From: Laterigemmans sp052161645
GTDB lineage: Bacteria; Planctomycetota; Planctomycetia; Pirellulales; Pirellulaceae
NCBI GenBank assembly: GCA_052161645.1
Contig: CP197414.1
Length of the DNA stretch: 64,000 bases
Strand: one strand, 5' to 3'
A program made the position numbers and the translations under genes. Shown one piece after another: positions 1 to 8,487 of the stretch. Each line of letters starts with the position of its first letter. The stretch's first letter is position 1. The notes beneath the pieces are model-generated. The model had not been told where the DNA came from. It did not search any database and saw only the letters and a list, made by a program, of their open reading frames with translations.

Positions 1-1828
1 CAAATGCACGCACGTCGGTCTCCAAGTTCCCCAACCGTTGCTGCAGCGTTCGCCGAGCACCGGCTAGATCTTGCGAAGCTTCTGCAGGCAGCCGCGTGAA
101 CAAATAGAATTTGACTTTCGGTTCCGTGCCCGAGGGCCGAACGGCCAAGTAGTTTCCTTCTTCGGCCAGGTCTAACATCACCAAATCGCCGGTGGGCCCG
201 CTCAGCGGACTTTTGTTTCCACTGGCGAGATCAATGGTTTGACCACACGAGTAATCGCGGACTTGCGCCACCGTCATTCCGCCCAGCACGGTTGGTGGCG
301 AGGTGCGAAATTGGCTCATCAATTTCTTCATCAGGGCCATCCCCTCGCTGCCCTCCATTTGCACGTTAATCAGATGCTCGGCATGATAGCCGTGCTGTAG
401 AAACAGCTGGTCCAGACGTTGATGTACGGTCAGACCGTCGGCTTTCAAGTGCGCAGCCAACTCGCTCATGATCATGCAGGCCACTGGTCCATCCTTGTCC
501 CGGCAGTACTGTCCGATCAAGTAACCATGGGACTCTTCGGTGCCGAACACAAATCGTTCTGGGCCGAGCTGGTCGATCAAGCCGGCGATCCATTTAAAGC
601 CAACCAGTAGTTCCCCTTCGCAGCGGACCCCGTAAGCACTGGCGATCCGTCGCGTCAGCTCGGTGGTCACCAGAGTTTTGATCACGTAATGATCTGCCGA
701 CAGGGTGCCGGCTGCTTGTCGCTGCGCCAGAACGAAATCGGTCAACAACGCGCCGATTTGGTTTCCGTTGAGCGTCTGCCAATCCGAAGTGGGATCGGTC
801 GTCAGCGGCGCGGCGACTCCCAAGCGGTCGGCGTCGGGGTCGGTGGCTAGGATGATATCGAATCCGTTAGCCTTCGCGTACTCGATAGGCTGTTCAAATA
901 CGCGGGGGATTTCTGGATTGGAAACATGCCCGGGAACATTGGGAAAATCGGGACTTGGCTCGGCGTGAGGTCCGTACAGTTCCACTTGTTGAAAACCGTC
1001 ACGCTGCAGCAGGGCGATCGTGGGCGGTCCCCCCACGCCGTGCAATGGCGAATACAGCACCTTTACGTCACGTGGTCCGGTAAAGCCCGTTTCGATGGCT
1101 GCGTCCAGATAGGCGGCATCAATTTCCGCGGTGCAGATTTCAACTTTTCCAGCTGCCAAAGCGGAGGCGAAATCCTCGACGCGAATTTCCTCCGTGTTCA
1201 TCACCCGCTCAATGATTGCCGCGTCATGAGGCGGTAAGACTTGACCGCCGGTATTCCAATAAACTTTTACGGCGTTATCGGATGGAGGATTGTGGCTGGC
1301 GGTGACCATGATCCCGCAAGCACAATTTTTTAGCCTGACGGCGAACGATAGTTGCGGTGTGGCTCGATAGTCGTCTAGAAAATAAACCTGAAACCCAGCG
1401 GCAACCATGATTCCGGCACACAGTTCGGCAAAGTCGCGGGAGCGATGACGCGTGTCGTAAGCGATCGCGCAGGCCAGGGGCGAGCTGTCACCAGCTTCGG
1501 CTCGGTATCGCAGCACGTAGTCGGCCAAGCCCTGCGCACTTTCGCCAATCGTGCGATCATTGATGGCGTTGGAGCCAAATGGATACATCCGTCCCCGCCG
1601 ACCGCCGGTGCCGAAAGGGATGACGGTCCAAAACACGTCGTCCAACTGTTGCCACTTCTGCTCGACAATGTGCTCGATGATCGCCCCGCGGTATTGGCGG
1701 TAACGTTCCTCACGCAGCCAAACACCAAGGTTGTCTACCGCACCCTGGCTGATCTTGCCAGCTGCCGCCGCGGCGTTTACCTGTTCTACCGCTTGTTCGA
1801 TCGAGAGGTTTGTCGAAGGTTCGCTCAT
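1..1828 (-). CDS. Phosphoglucomutase/phosphomannomutase family protein (alpha-D-phosphohexomutase), 3' end outside window
   Basis: Interconverts hexose 1- and 6-phosphates in the cytoplasm, feeding glycogen and cell-envelope sugar synthesis. Reading back from the ATG at 1826-1828 gives about 609 codons without a stop before the window edge. All four family signatures are visible: the phospho-serine loop TASHNPPSDN, the metal loop DPDADR, the sugar-selecting loop GTEESHGY and the phosphate loop RPSGTEPK. The N-terminal extension before the serine loop (about 145 residues) and the EESHG loop fit the longer PgcA/PGM2-like branch rather than short GlmM-type enzymes. The last residues lie outside the window. 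It is divergent from a second phosphohexomutase, 277 bp away. Family call is firm; glucose versus mannose preference cannot be read. Confidence 0.93.
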   Translation of the reverse strand, partial: MSEPSTNLSIEQAVEQVNAAAAAGKISQGAVDNLGVWLREERYRQYRGAIIEHIVEQKWQQLDDVFWTVIPFGTGGRRGRMYPFGSNAINDRTIGESAQGLADYVLRYRAEAGDSSPLACAIAYDTRHRSRDFAELCAGIMVAAGFQVYFLDDYRATPQLSFAVRLKNCACGIMVTASHNPPSDNAVKVYWNTGGQVLPPHDAAIIERVMNTEEIRVEDFASALAAGKVEICTAEIDAAYLDAAIETGFTGPRDVKVLYSPLHGVGGPPTIALLQRDGFQQVELYGPHAEPSPDFPNVPGHVSNPEIPRVFEQPIEYAKANGFDIILATDPDADRLGVAAPLTTDPTSDWQTLNGNQIGALLTDFVLAQRQAAGTLSADHYVIKTLVTTELTRRIASAYGVRCEGELLVGFKWIAGLIDQLGPERFVFGTEESHGYLIGQYCRDKDGPVACMIMSELAAHLKADGLTVHQRLDQLFLQHGYHAEHLINVQMEGSEGMALMKKLMSQFRTSPPTVLGGMTVAQVRDYSCGQTIDLASGNKSPLSGPTGDLVMLDLAEEGNYLAVRPSGTEPKVKFYLFTRLPAEASQDLAGARRTLQQRLGNLETDVRAF

Positions 1829-2105
1829 CTTACTTGTCTGGCAATCAGAGGTTGAAACGAATTGAATTGGGGACAATCTATGGGCCACAGTCTACGCCCT
1901 GGAGCACTCGCCTGAAAACCGGCGGTCCCCTCGCTTTTCAACAACCGCCCCCCTGGGTTACGATTCGCCTGAGATATCCAGCAACCGTCCCAAAACCGAC
2001 GCGAATTGCGGCCGGTGATAAAGCGGCTGGCGGTTTTCGGGTAGGCTGGAAGCAGACGCGGGTTCGATAAATTTTTCGCGGATAAATTTTCGGGAAGGGG
2101 ACAAG

Positions 2106-3467
2106 ATGTCAGAGCTAATCATCAGCGTCAGTGGCTTGCGAGGGATCATTGGGGAGAATTTGACTCCCGATGTGGCAGTCCGTTACGTGGCCGCCTTTGC
2201 CGGTTCGCTCCAACCCGGTCCCATCGTCGTCGCTCGCGACGGTCGCACCACTGGGGCGATGATTCGTGACGCCGTAATCAGCTCGCTGGTGGCTTGCGGC
2301 CGTGAAGTGATCGATGTTGGCATCGCGGCCACCCCCAGCGTCGGCGTTTTCGTGCGGGCCAGCCAAGCCGCCGGGGCTGTGCAGATTTCCGCCAGCCACA
2401 ACCCTCCTGAGTACAACGGCATCAAGCTGTTCAGCGCGGGAGGCCGCGTGATCGGTGCCGCCGAGGGGGCAGCGGTGAAAGAACGCTACCTAGCGAACCA
2501 ACCAGCCTGGCAGACCTTTGACAAATTGGGATCTGTCTCCCGGATTGCCGATCCACACATCGATCACTTGGAAACGGTTTTGCAAACGGTCGACGTGGCT
2601 GCGATCCGGGCGAAAGGTTTTCGCGTGTTGCTCGATAGCAACCATGGTGCAGGCGGCTTGCTGGGCTTGCGTTTGCTGGAAGAACTGGGTTGCACCGTCA
2701 TGCTCTGCGGCACCGTTCCTGATGGCCTGTTTGCCCATCCGCCCGAACCGACTGCCGAAAACTTGACTCCAATTGCCGCCCAAGTGGCGGCGCAGAACTG
2801 CGACGTTGGTTTTTGCCAAGACCCTGATGCCGATCGCTTGGCCCTGATCGATGCTCAAGGCCGTTACATCGGGGAAGAATACACCGTCGCCTTGTGCGTC
2901 CAGCGGCGGTTGATGCAAGCTGTCGCAGCGAACGAATCCTCGGGGCCGATTGTGATTAATTGCGCAACGAGCAGCATGAGTGACTGGTTGGCTCAGCAGG
3001 CCGGCGTCCCCTGTCTTCGCAGCGCCGTTGGTGAGGCGAACGTCGCCGACACGATGCTGGCAAGTCAAGCCATTTACGGCGGCGAGGGCAACGGCGGACC
3101 GATCGATCCCCGCGTTGGATACGTTCGTGATAGCTTCGTGGCCATGGCGCAAGTCCTGGACTTGATGGCGGCCAGCGGGAAATCAATCTCGGAACTTGTT
3201 ACCGCAATCCCCAGCTTTGCGATTCATAAGACCAAAGTTGAAATCGAGACCAGCTTGTTGCCCCAAATTTTCGATAAACTACAACACCAGTTTGCCGACG
3301 CTAAGGCCGATCGATTGGATGGTTTAAGGCTAACTTGGGAAGACTCTTGGCTGTTGGTCCGGGGCAGCAATACCGAACCGATTGTACGCTTGATCGCCGA
3401 AGCGCCCAGTGAGTCGGCCGCCGCCACGCTCTGCGATCAAGCCGCCAAAGTGATCGCTTCATGTTAG
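2106..3467 (+). CDS. Phosphoglucosamine mutase-like alpha-D-phosphohexomutase (GlmM/archaeal PMM type)
   Basis: A 453-aa phosphohexomutase, probably making glucosamine-1-phosphate for UDP-GlcNAc (peptidoglycan, LPS) or mannose-1-phosphate. Visible: catalytic Ser97 in ISASHNPPEYNG, metal loop DPDADR at 239-244, sugar loop GGEGNGG at 325-331 and phosphate loop RGSNTEP at 419-425. Length matches the 440-460 aa GlmM/PMM class. GEGNGG differs from the GEQSGH loop of typical bacterial GlmM and is closer to archaeal-type phosphoglucosamine/phosphomannomutases, so substrate is left open. The start ATG follows a purine-rich GGAAGGGGAC at a suitable distance. No gene is co-oriented next to it: the downstream neighbour is convergent and the upstream phosphohexomutase is divergent. 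Confidence 0.88.
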   Translation: MSELIISVSGLRGIIGENLTPDVAVRYVAAFAGSLQPGPIVVARDGRTTGAMIRDAVISSLVACGREVIDVGIAATPSVGVFVRASQAAGAVQISASHNPPEYNGIKLFSAGGRVIGAAEGAAVKERYLANQPAWQTFDKLGSVSRIADPHIDHLETVLQTVDVAAIRAKGFRVLLDSNHGAGGLLGLRLLEELGCTVMLCGTVPDGLFAHPPEPTAENLTPIAAQVAAQNCDVGFCQDPDADRLALIDAQGRYIGEEYTVALCVQRRLMQAVAANESSGPIVINCATSSMSDWLAQQAGVPCLRSAVGEANVADTMLASQAIYGGEGNGGPIDPRVGYVRDSFVAMAQVLDLMAASGKSISELVTAIPSFAIHKTKVEIETSLLPQIFDKLQHQFADAKADRLDGLRLTWEDSWLLVRGSNTEPIVRLIAEAPSESAAATLCDQAAKVIASC

Positions 3468-3559
3468 CCGTTTGGGCGCTAGCCCGCGGTTCTTTGTTTT
3501 CAGCTGAACTAATCCCGTGCAACACAACGGTGGCTAGCGACAAAACCGCTATCGGTGCG

Positions 3560-5773
3560 TTAGGAACTACCGTTGGCAAGGCCGACCACTTCATTTCCGC
3601 TCGGCAAACTGCTTCCCTGCAACAAACTCGCTTCCTCTTCTTCTTCGTAACCTGGTGGAGCTTGCAGGGTAGAGTAGTAAATCAGGCATGAGACCGCAAT
3701 TCCGGCGGAGATCAGCGTCCAGCCGATACCATAGCCAGTCGATTCTCCCGATGTTTCAAAAAAGAACCGTTGCCACTCTTGGTTGATTTCTCCGAGACGA
3801 CCGAGCGAAACGGACAAGGCATTATTGATGACATGGATGATCATCGCGGGGAACAGGCTGCCACACCTCAGCGTAATCCAGCCCAACATTAATCCCATGA
3901 CTGTCGCTGCCAGACTCTGCTGCAGCACTCCGTGAGACAGTCCAAACAAGACAGCAGTCACCAGCACGGCCCGCAAGCCCGCTTGGTTTTGACGTAAGCC
4001 AGTAAAGATAAATCCTCGGTAAGCGATTTCTTCACAGATCGCTGGAATCAAAGCTAGCACCAACACCACGTTCCAGAACGGCGCTTCGTTGACCAGTTGT
4101 TCAAACGGGCCGAGCGCCTCAACCGTTTGCGGGCTGAGCGGATAGACTGCTTGGATTAAACTGGCCAGCATGGCGTAGGCGGGGTGAATACAGCAGCCCA
4201 AAATGATCGCCACCGGCCAAGCCATTGTAGGAGGTTTGTTCATATTCAAGCTGCGCCGCAGCGAGCGAGTTAGCACGCAAGCCATCAGCAACGCAGGTGC
4301 TAAGATTAAACCCAACTGCGGCGCAATGATCAGGCATGCGATCTCAGCAAAGTTTGTGGGACTACTGCTGACGACCAATTTGGCGAAGAACAAGCCTACC
4401 AAGATGATCGCCGCGCACCCGTAAGCTTGACCGACCGACGCTTCTCCCTGGCGGTCTCGCCACAAGTGTCGTACCCAAGTGCCTACGCTCCACTGATCGC
4501 CACCACGGAATAGTGCTGACTCATCCTCGAATTGACGACGAGCCCAGCGAGTTGCCAAGTAGAGACAGACTCCAGTGACCACGGTGACCAATGGTAAATG
4601 CGTGATAGCCAACCAGTACTGTCCGTCCATCAGAGCCCGGGTTAGCAAGAACATGCCGCTGACGGGGATAAGGCTGTTTCCAGCGTTTAACTCGATGCCC
4701 GGTAGCATTGGCAACATCACTAGGGGCAAGGCTAGCATCATCAAAGGCATAAGATAATACTGACCTTCTTTGCTGCTTCGCGCCAGCGACGCGACGGCCA
4801 AAGCCAACGCGCTGAACAATGCCGAGAGTGGCAGCAGAGCTAGAAACAGCCACAAAATTTGACTGGGGTCGGGTGCTCCCATGGCACCACCGAAACCGCC
4901 GGCGGCAAATACTTGACGGGAGACAAATAGACTAGTGAACAACATGCTGACCACGTTCAAGACTGCCGTGATCACGCTGAAGCTGGTAACCGCCGCCATC
5001 TTGCCCATGACAATTTCGCTGCGGAGCGCTGGGCTGCAAAGCAGTGTCTCCAGGGTGCCACGCTCTTTTTCTCCGGCGACCAAATCGATGGCCGGATAGA
5101 AAGCACCCGTCAAGGCCCACACCAACATCACGAAAGGTAGCAGTTTGGACCAGAAGTTAGAATCGCCAGCTGCCGAGGGAGCCACATCAATCGACGCGAC
5201 GCTGACTGGTTTCAAGATGGTTTCATTGAGTCCGGCCGCGTCGAGTCGGGCCAAGATGCAATCGTCTCGCCATTTCGCCAGGACTTGTAAGACTTGTCGA
5301 TAAGCGGCGCTGGATGTATCCGAAGAGACGTTATGCACCACATTCAAGGCAACAGCTTGATCTTCCGCGGTGGCTTCAGAAACTTGAATTGCCACATGAA
5401 ATAGGCCACTCTGGACCCATGATTCCACTTTGGCGTTCAACTCCGCTGTTGGGAGGTCTGTCTGAGTCGGTTGCAGCACCACGTCGAGAGCCGAGCCAGG
5501 CTCCAGGTATGCCTCTTGGAAATGTCCACCCGAAGTAAATAAGGCAGGAGCTGCCGGTAGGTGATGAGCACCCACCACGCAGATCGATGCTTGTTGCTTG
5601 GAGGAGAATTGGGCAACTTGCAGCATCAATGATCCCAACAAGGGATACAATACTAACGGTAGAATCACGATCGTAAAGATCGTCCGTCGGTCTCGAAGCT
5701 GGTCGCGCATTTCGCGGAAGTAGACCAGCGAAACGATGGAAAAACGTGCTCGGAGCGGTCCTGAATCGTTCAC
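3560..5773 (-). CDS. NatB-type ABC transporter permease fused to a CPBP (CAAX-type) intramembrane metalloprotease
   Basis: A 737-aa polytopic membrane protein. The N-terminal half (about 1-400) has the ABC-2/NatB layout: one membrane segment near residue 30, a large extracytoplasmic loop, then several hydrophobic segments. The C-terminal part (about 540-670) carries the CPBP signature: EEIAYRG near residue 580, FGLSHG about 30 residues later, and IHVINN after that, which supply the metal-binding Glu and His residues of this protease family. Its start codon overlaps the stop of the upstream ATP-binding gene by four bases (ATGA), so the two are one translationally coupled exporter. Substrate is unknown; NatAB relatives export sodium or take part in envelope-stress responses. 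ABC permease-CPBP fusions are known elsewhere in planctomycetes. Confidence 0.88.
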   Translation of the reverse strand: MNDSGPLRARFSIVSLVYFREMRDQLRDRRTIFTIVILPLVLYPLLGSLMLQVAQFSSKQQASICVVGAHHLPAAPALFTSGGHFQEAYLEPGSALDVVLQPTQTDLPTAELNAKVESWVQSGLFHVAIQVSEATAEDQAVALNVVHNVSSDTSSAAYRQVLQVLAKWRDDCILARLDAAGLNETILKPVSVASIDVAPSAAGDSNFWSKLLPFVMLVWALTGAFYPAIDLVAGEKERGTLETLLCSPALRSEIVMGKMAAVTSFSVITAVLNVVSMLFTSLFVSRQVFAAGGFGGAMGAPDPSQILWLFLALLPLSALFSALALAVASLARSSKEGQYYLMPLMMLALPLVMLPMLPGIELNAGNSLIPVSGMFLLTRALMDGQYWLAITHLPLVTVVTGVCLYLATRWARRQFEDESALFRGGDQWSVGTWVRHLWRDRQGEASVGQAYGCAAIILVGLFFAKLVVSSSPTNFAEIACLIIAPQLGLILAPALLMACVLTRSLRRSLNMNKPPTMAWPVAIILGCCIHPAYAMLASLIQAVYPLSPQTVEALGPFEQLVNEAPFWNVVLVLALIPAICEEIAYRGFIFTGLRQNQAGLRAVLVTAVLFGLSHGVLQQSLAATVMGLMLGWITLRCGSLFPAMIIHVINNALSVSLGRLGEINQEWQRFFFETSGESTGYGIGWTLISAGIAVSCLIYYSTLQAPPGYEEEEEASLLQGSSLPSGNEVVGLANGSS

Positions 5774-6567
5774 AGCGGATCCTTACAGGCCGGAGCAAGC
5801 GTTAGTTCGGATAGTTCGTCATGACCGCGCTGGTCGTGACGCGATAACAAGCCAAAGAATAACTCTTCAAAATCAAATTCTTCGTGGCGATCACGCAGTT
5901 CATCGAGCGAACCGATATCCAGGATCCGACCTTGATGCATGATTGCGATTGCGTCGCACAGGCGTTCCACTTCGCGCATGATATGCGTGGAAAAAATAAT
6001 GCACTTGCCCAGCTCGCGAAGCTGCCGAATGACATCCAGCAGGTTTCTCGCCACCAGGACATCGAGCCCCAGCGTCGGTTCGTCAAATACCAGCACCGGC
6101 GGGTCATGCACGAGCGACCGCGCAATTGAGACTTTTTGCTTCATCCCGGTGGACAGCTTGGCACAGGGTACATCGCGAAAATGGTCCATCCGCAGCTGCG
6201 TGAATAACGCTTCCAGGCGGTCGCGCAACAGCGGTTTCGGCATGCTGTGCAGCAGTCCAAAATACTCGACCATTTCCCAGGCCGTCATGCGGTCATAAAT
6301 GGCTGTGTTATTGCTAACAAAACCAATCACCTGACGGACTTCGGCGGGGGACAGCACGACGTCGTGGCCGCGCACGCGAGCCCAACCGGCTGTCGGCTTG
6401 AGAACGGTGCTGAGGATGCGCAAGACGGTCGTTTTGCCGGCACCATTGGGTCCCAGCAATCCGAAAATCTCTCCTGGCGCAACTTGAAACGACACGTGAT
6501 CGACGGCGATGAACCGGCCACGTTGGATGTCGTCATACGTCTTTGTAAGGTTGTTTACTTCAATCAT
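5770..6567 (-). CDS. ABC transporter ATP-binding protein (NatA/CcmA-like)
   Basis: A 265-aa nucleotide-binding subunit that powers the permease encoded directly downstream. Walker A is GPNGAGKTT (about residues 39-47), the signature is LSTGMKQK, the Walker B region reads VLVFDEPTLGLD and the switch His lies in FSTHIM. A short C-terminal tail of about 40 residues follows the core. The ATGA overlap with the permease gene means 1:1 co-translation is likely. It is the first gene of a two-gene unit and lies 67 bp downstream of the homoserine dehydrogenase gene on the same strand, so it could be read from that promoter. The ATPase call is secure; transported substrate is not readable. Confidence 0.92.
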   Translation of the reverse strand: MIEVNNLTKTYDDIQRGRFIAVDHVSFQVAPGEIFGLLGPNGAGKTTVLRILSTVLKPTAGWARVRGHDVVLSPAEVRQVIGFVSNNTAIYDRMTAWEMVEYFGLLHSMPKPLLRDRLEALFTQLRMDHFRDVPCAKLSTGMKQKVSIARSLVHDPPVLVFDEPTLGLDVLVARNLLDVIRQLRELGKCIIFSTHIMREVERLCDAIAIMHQGRILDIGSLDELRDRHEEFDFEELFFGLLSRHDQRGHDELSELTLAPACKDPL

Positions 6568-6634
6568 GGGCGCAACGGTCTCCGACGAAACCTAGCTCAC
6601 CCAGATCAACGCATAAAGAAATCGGAGCGAATTC

Positions 6635-7945
6635 TTACTCTGCGTCTTTCACGCGGAGTCGCAATACCGTGCCGATTATCGATTCCAACGCTTGGATCTT
6701 TTCTGCCGCCGCGTGGGCAGAGCCTTCCGCAGCTTCGTGAGTCATCACGACCAACGGCACGTGGCGTTGTCCAGCAGCCCCCGTCGCGGCATGTTGAATG
6801 ACCGAAGCAATCGATACTCCGTGTGCCCCCAAAGCGCCTGTTACGCTGGCCAAGACTCCCGGATCGTCCTTGACCTGCATCCGCAAGTAGTAACGACCAG
6901 GCAGCTGATCGTACGATCGTGGTTCAACTCGCGGTGGCTCGGCCACGGAGAAGAGTTCTAACGTCTGGAAAGTCAACCGCGTGCGTCCCACGGCTGTGTC
7001 GATCATGTCGGCAACGACGGCTGAGGCAGTCGGCATTTGTCCAGCTCCCAGTCCGTGGTAAAAGACTGGTCCCACGGCGTCGCCGACCACGCGAATCGCA
7101 TTGTAAGCGTCCTGCACTTCTGCCAGCGGAGTCCCCAGTCTGACCAGGGTGGGCGATACGTGCAGTTCCAGCCCCGCCTCGCTCAGCTGGGCAGTTGCCA
7201 GCAATTTGATGCGATATCCCAGTTCCCGAGCAAATCCCAAATCCATCGCGTCCAGGGCGTCGACTCCCATTCGCGGAATGTCGCTCCAGTGCACGCGAGC
7301 ACCGAAAGCCAAGTGGGCCAGGATTGCTAACTTTTGCGCCGCATCGGTTCCGTCAACGTCCATGGTGGGATCGGCTTCGGCGAACCCCCGTTCTTGAGCG
7401 AGCTTTAACGCTTGGGAAAAATCGAGCCCATGGCGGTCCATTTGCGAGACGATGAAGTTGCTGGTGCCATTGAGAATGCCTTCCAGCGAAGTGACTTGAT
7501 TGGCTGAGAGGCACTGGCCAATATTGGTGATGATCGGAATTCCACCTGCCACCGAGGCTTCGAAAGCGATGCTTCGCCCCAGCCTGCGGGCCGTATCGAA
7601 TAGTTCGGGACCATGCTCGGCCAACAGCGCCTTATTAGCAGTGACAATATCTTTGCCGCTTGCCAACAACTGCAGCATGATCGTGCGAGCTGGTTCCAAA
7701 CCACCGATCAATTGAGCGACGACTTTGATTTCTTGATCGTCGATGACTTGCTGTAGATCGTCGGTCAACACGTCCCGGGGAATGGATTCATCGCGTTGTT
7801 TACTTAAATCTCGCACCACCGCTCGTTCCAGCCAGAGCGTCCGTCCTGCGTGGCGAGCTGTGCGATCACCATGGTCGAGCAGGAGTTTGGCAACTCCCGT
7901 CCCCACGGTTCCCATCCCGACCACGGCGACTTTGGTTTTTTCCAT
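6635..7945 (-). CDS. hom: Homoserine dehydrogenase with C-terminal ACT domain
   Basis: Reduces aspartate-semialdehyde to homoserine, the branch point to threonine and methionine (cytoplasm). The 436-aa length is typical. The NAD(P)-binding Rossmann motif GMGTVGTG is at residues 10-17, the family block with IVTANKALLA follows, and the substrate region EASVAGGIPII and LNGTSNFI is intact. An ACT domain at about 350-430 (DDPGVLASVTGALGAHG) predicts threonine feedback control. Upstream lies a long repeat-rich strip rather than another gene, so its promoter probably sits close to or inside the inverted-repeat element at 8061-8265. Confidence 0.96.
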   Translation of the reverse strand: MEKTKVAVVGMGTVGTGVAKLLLDHGDRTARHAGRTLWLERAVVRDLSKQRDESIPRDVLTDDLQQVIDDQEIKVVAQLIGGLEPARTIMLQLLASGKDIVTANKALLAEHGPELFDTARRLGRSIAFEASVAGGIPIITNIGQCLSANQVTSLEGILNGTSNFIVSQMDRHGLDFSQALKLAQERGFAEADPTMDVDGTDAAQKLAILAHLAFGARVHWSDIPRMGVDALDAMDLGFARELGYRIKLLATAQLSEAGLELHVSPTLVRLGTPLAEVQDAYNAIRVVGDAVGPVFYHGLGAGQMPTASAVVADMIDTAVGRTRLTFQTLELFSVAEPPRVEPRSYDQLPGRYYLRMQVKDDPGVLASVTGALGAHGVSIASVIQHAATGAAGQRHVPLVVMTHEAAEGSAHAAAEKIQALESIIGTVLRLRVKDAE

Positions 7946-8060
7946 CTAAATTGTTGCTCCGCCTCAGACGTACGTTTGATCCCCACCGACCTTCAAGCTT
8001 CACAACTTATCGAAAGTCGAACGTTTCGCCAGCACCCCGAATGTTGCATTTCACTTGCAC

Positions 8061-8265
8061 GACCCCAACCAGCTGGCCTCGTTCGGTGAAGGAGTTATAC
8101 AGGCTAGAACGTCGCCACATCTCCAGCGATCGGATCCCCGACCTGCCGCCTGCTCGCCGCCCGCGGCCCGCCCGTCTGCCACAGGGAAAAGGCGGGGCAA
8201 ACGCGGCGGGCGATTATTGCTAGCTGACAAACTTGTTCACCGAACGAGGCGAGCTCGTTGGGGTC
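8061..8265. repeat. Imperfect 205-bp inverted-repeat element (MITE/REP-like)
   Basis: The outer 30 bases at each end (8061-8090 and 8236-8265) are inverted copies with only two mismatches. Both mismatches fall in a local palindrome, CCAGCTGG on the left and CGAGCTCG on the right, so each arm keeps its own symmetry. The interior (8091-8235) is GC-rich, with runs of CCGCC/GCGGCG. A 64-codon reading frame crosses it on the minus strand (8104-8298), but I see no domain or ribosome site and treat it as non-coding. The element lies 116 bp upstream of hom. No transposase sits inside and no obvious target duplication flanks the arms. Confidence 0.7.
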
Positions 8266-8275
8266 CACCTTTATT

Positions 8276-8350
8276 GTGCTCGTGCTCGTGCTAGACACGC
8301 GCGGCGCGGGGAATCGAGTACGAGCACCGTCTCACGTAGTACGAGTACGA
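8276..8350. repeat. Short-period GTGCTC/GAGTAC simple repeats
   Basis: GTGCTC units are repeated in 8276-8292. They are followed after a GC-rich spacer by CGAGTACGAGCAC (8315-8327) and GTACGAGTACGA (8339-8350), partly inverted relative to the first block. The strip joins the inverted-repeat element to the 31-bp tandem array. It has no coding potential. Confidence 0.6.
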
Positions 8351-8374
8351 TTTCATTCGCATAAAAATGCATGG

Positions 8375-8487
8375 CAATGACAGGCAAGGATGCCTATTCC
8401 ACGTTCAATGACAGGCAAGGATGCCTATTCCACGTTCAATGACAGGCAAGGATGCCTATTCCACGTTCAATGACAGGCAAGGATGCC
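8375..8487 (+). repeat. Four 31-bp tandem repeats, the fourth cut by the IS element
   Basis: Units start at 8375, 8406, 8437 and 8468 with an exact 31-bp period and no base change in the first three. Each holds the small palindrome GGCA-AGGA-TGCC followed by TATTCCACGTT. The fourth unit stops at TGCC (8487) where the IS begins, and its missing part, TATTCCAC, resumes at 10070 on the other side of the IS. The core GACAGGCAAGGATGCCTATT resembles the palindromic repeat at 11298-11365, so these are two forms of one repeat family. There are no spacers, so it is not a CRISPR array. Confidence 0.93.
8476..8487 (+). repeat. Left copy of 12-bp target-site duplication
   Basis: GGCAAGGATGCC lies immediately outside the left terminal inverted repeat and recurs at 10058-10069 immediately outside the right one. 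Joining the outer flanks across one copy restores a continuous repeat unit, so this is a true insertion footprint. The duplicated 12-mer is the palindromic heart of the 31-bp repeat. Twelve bases lies in the 9-13 bp range known for IS4-family elements. Confidence 0.92.

Noticed and set aside
2490..3152. 220-codon minus-strand frame
   Set aside because: Lies wholly inside the phosphohexomutase gene, antisense; no ribosome site or family features.
8104..8298. 64-codon minus-strand frame across the inverted-repeat element
   Set aside because: Spans a palindromic repeat, has no ribosome site and no hydrophobic core; more likely incidental.
8375..8487. Possible CRISPR array
   Set aside because: The 31-bp units are directly contiguous with no spacers, and no cas gene is near.
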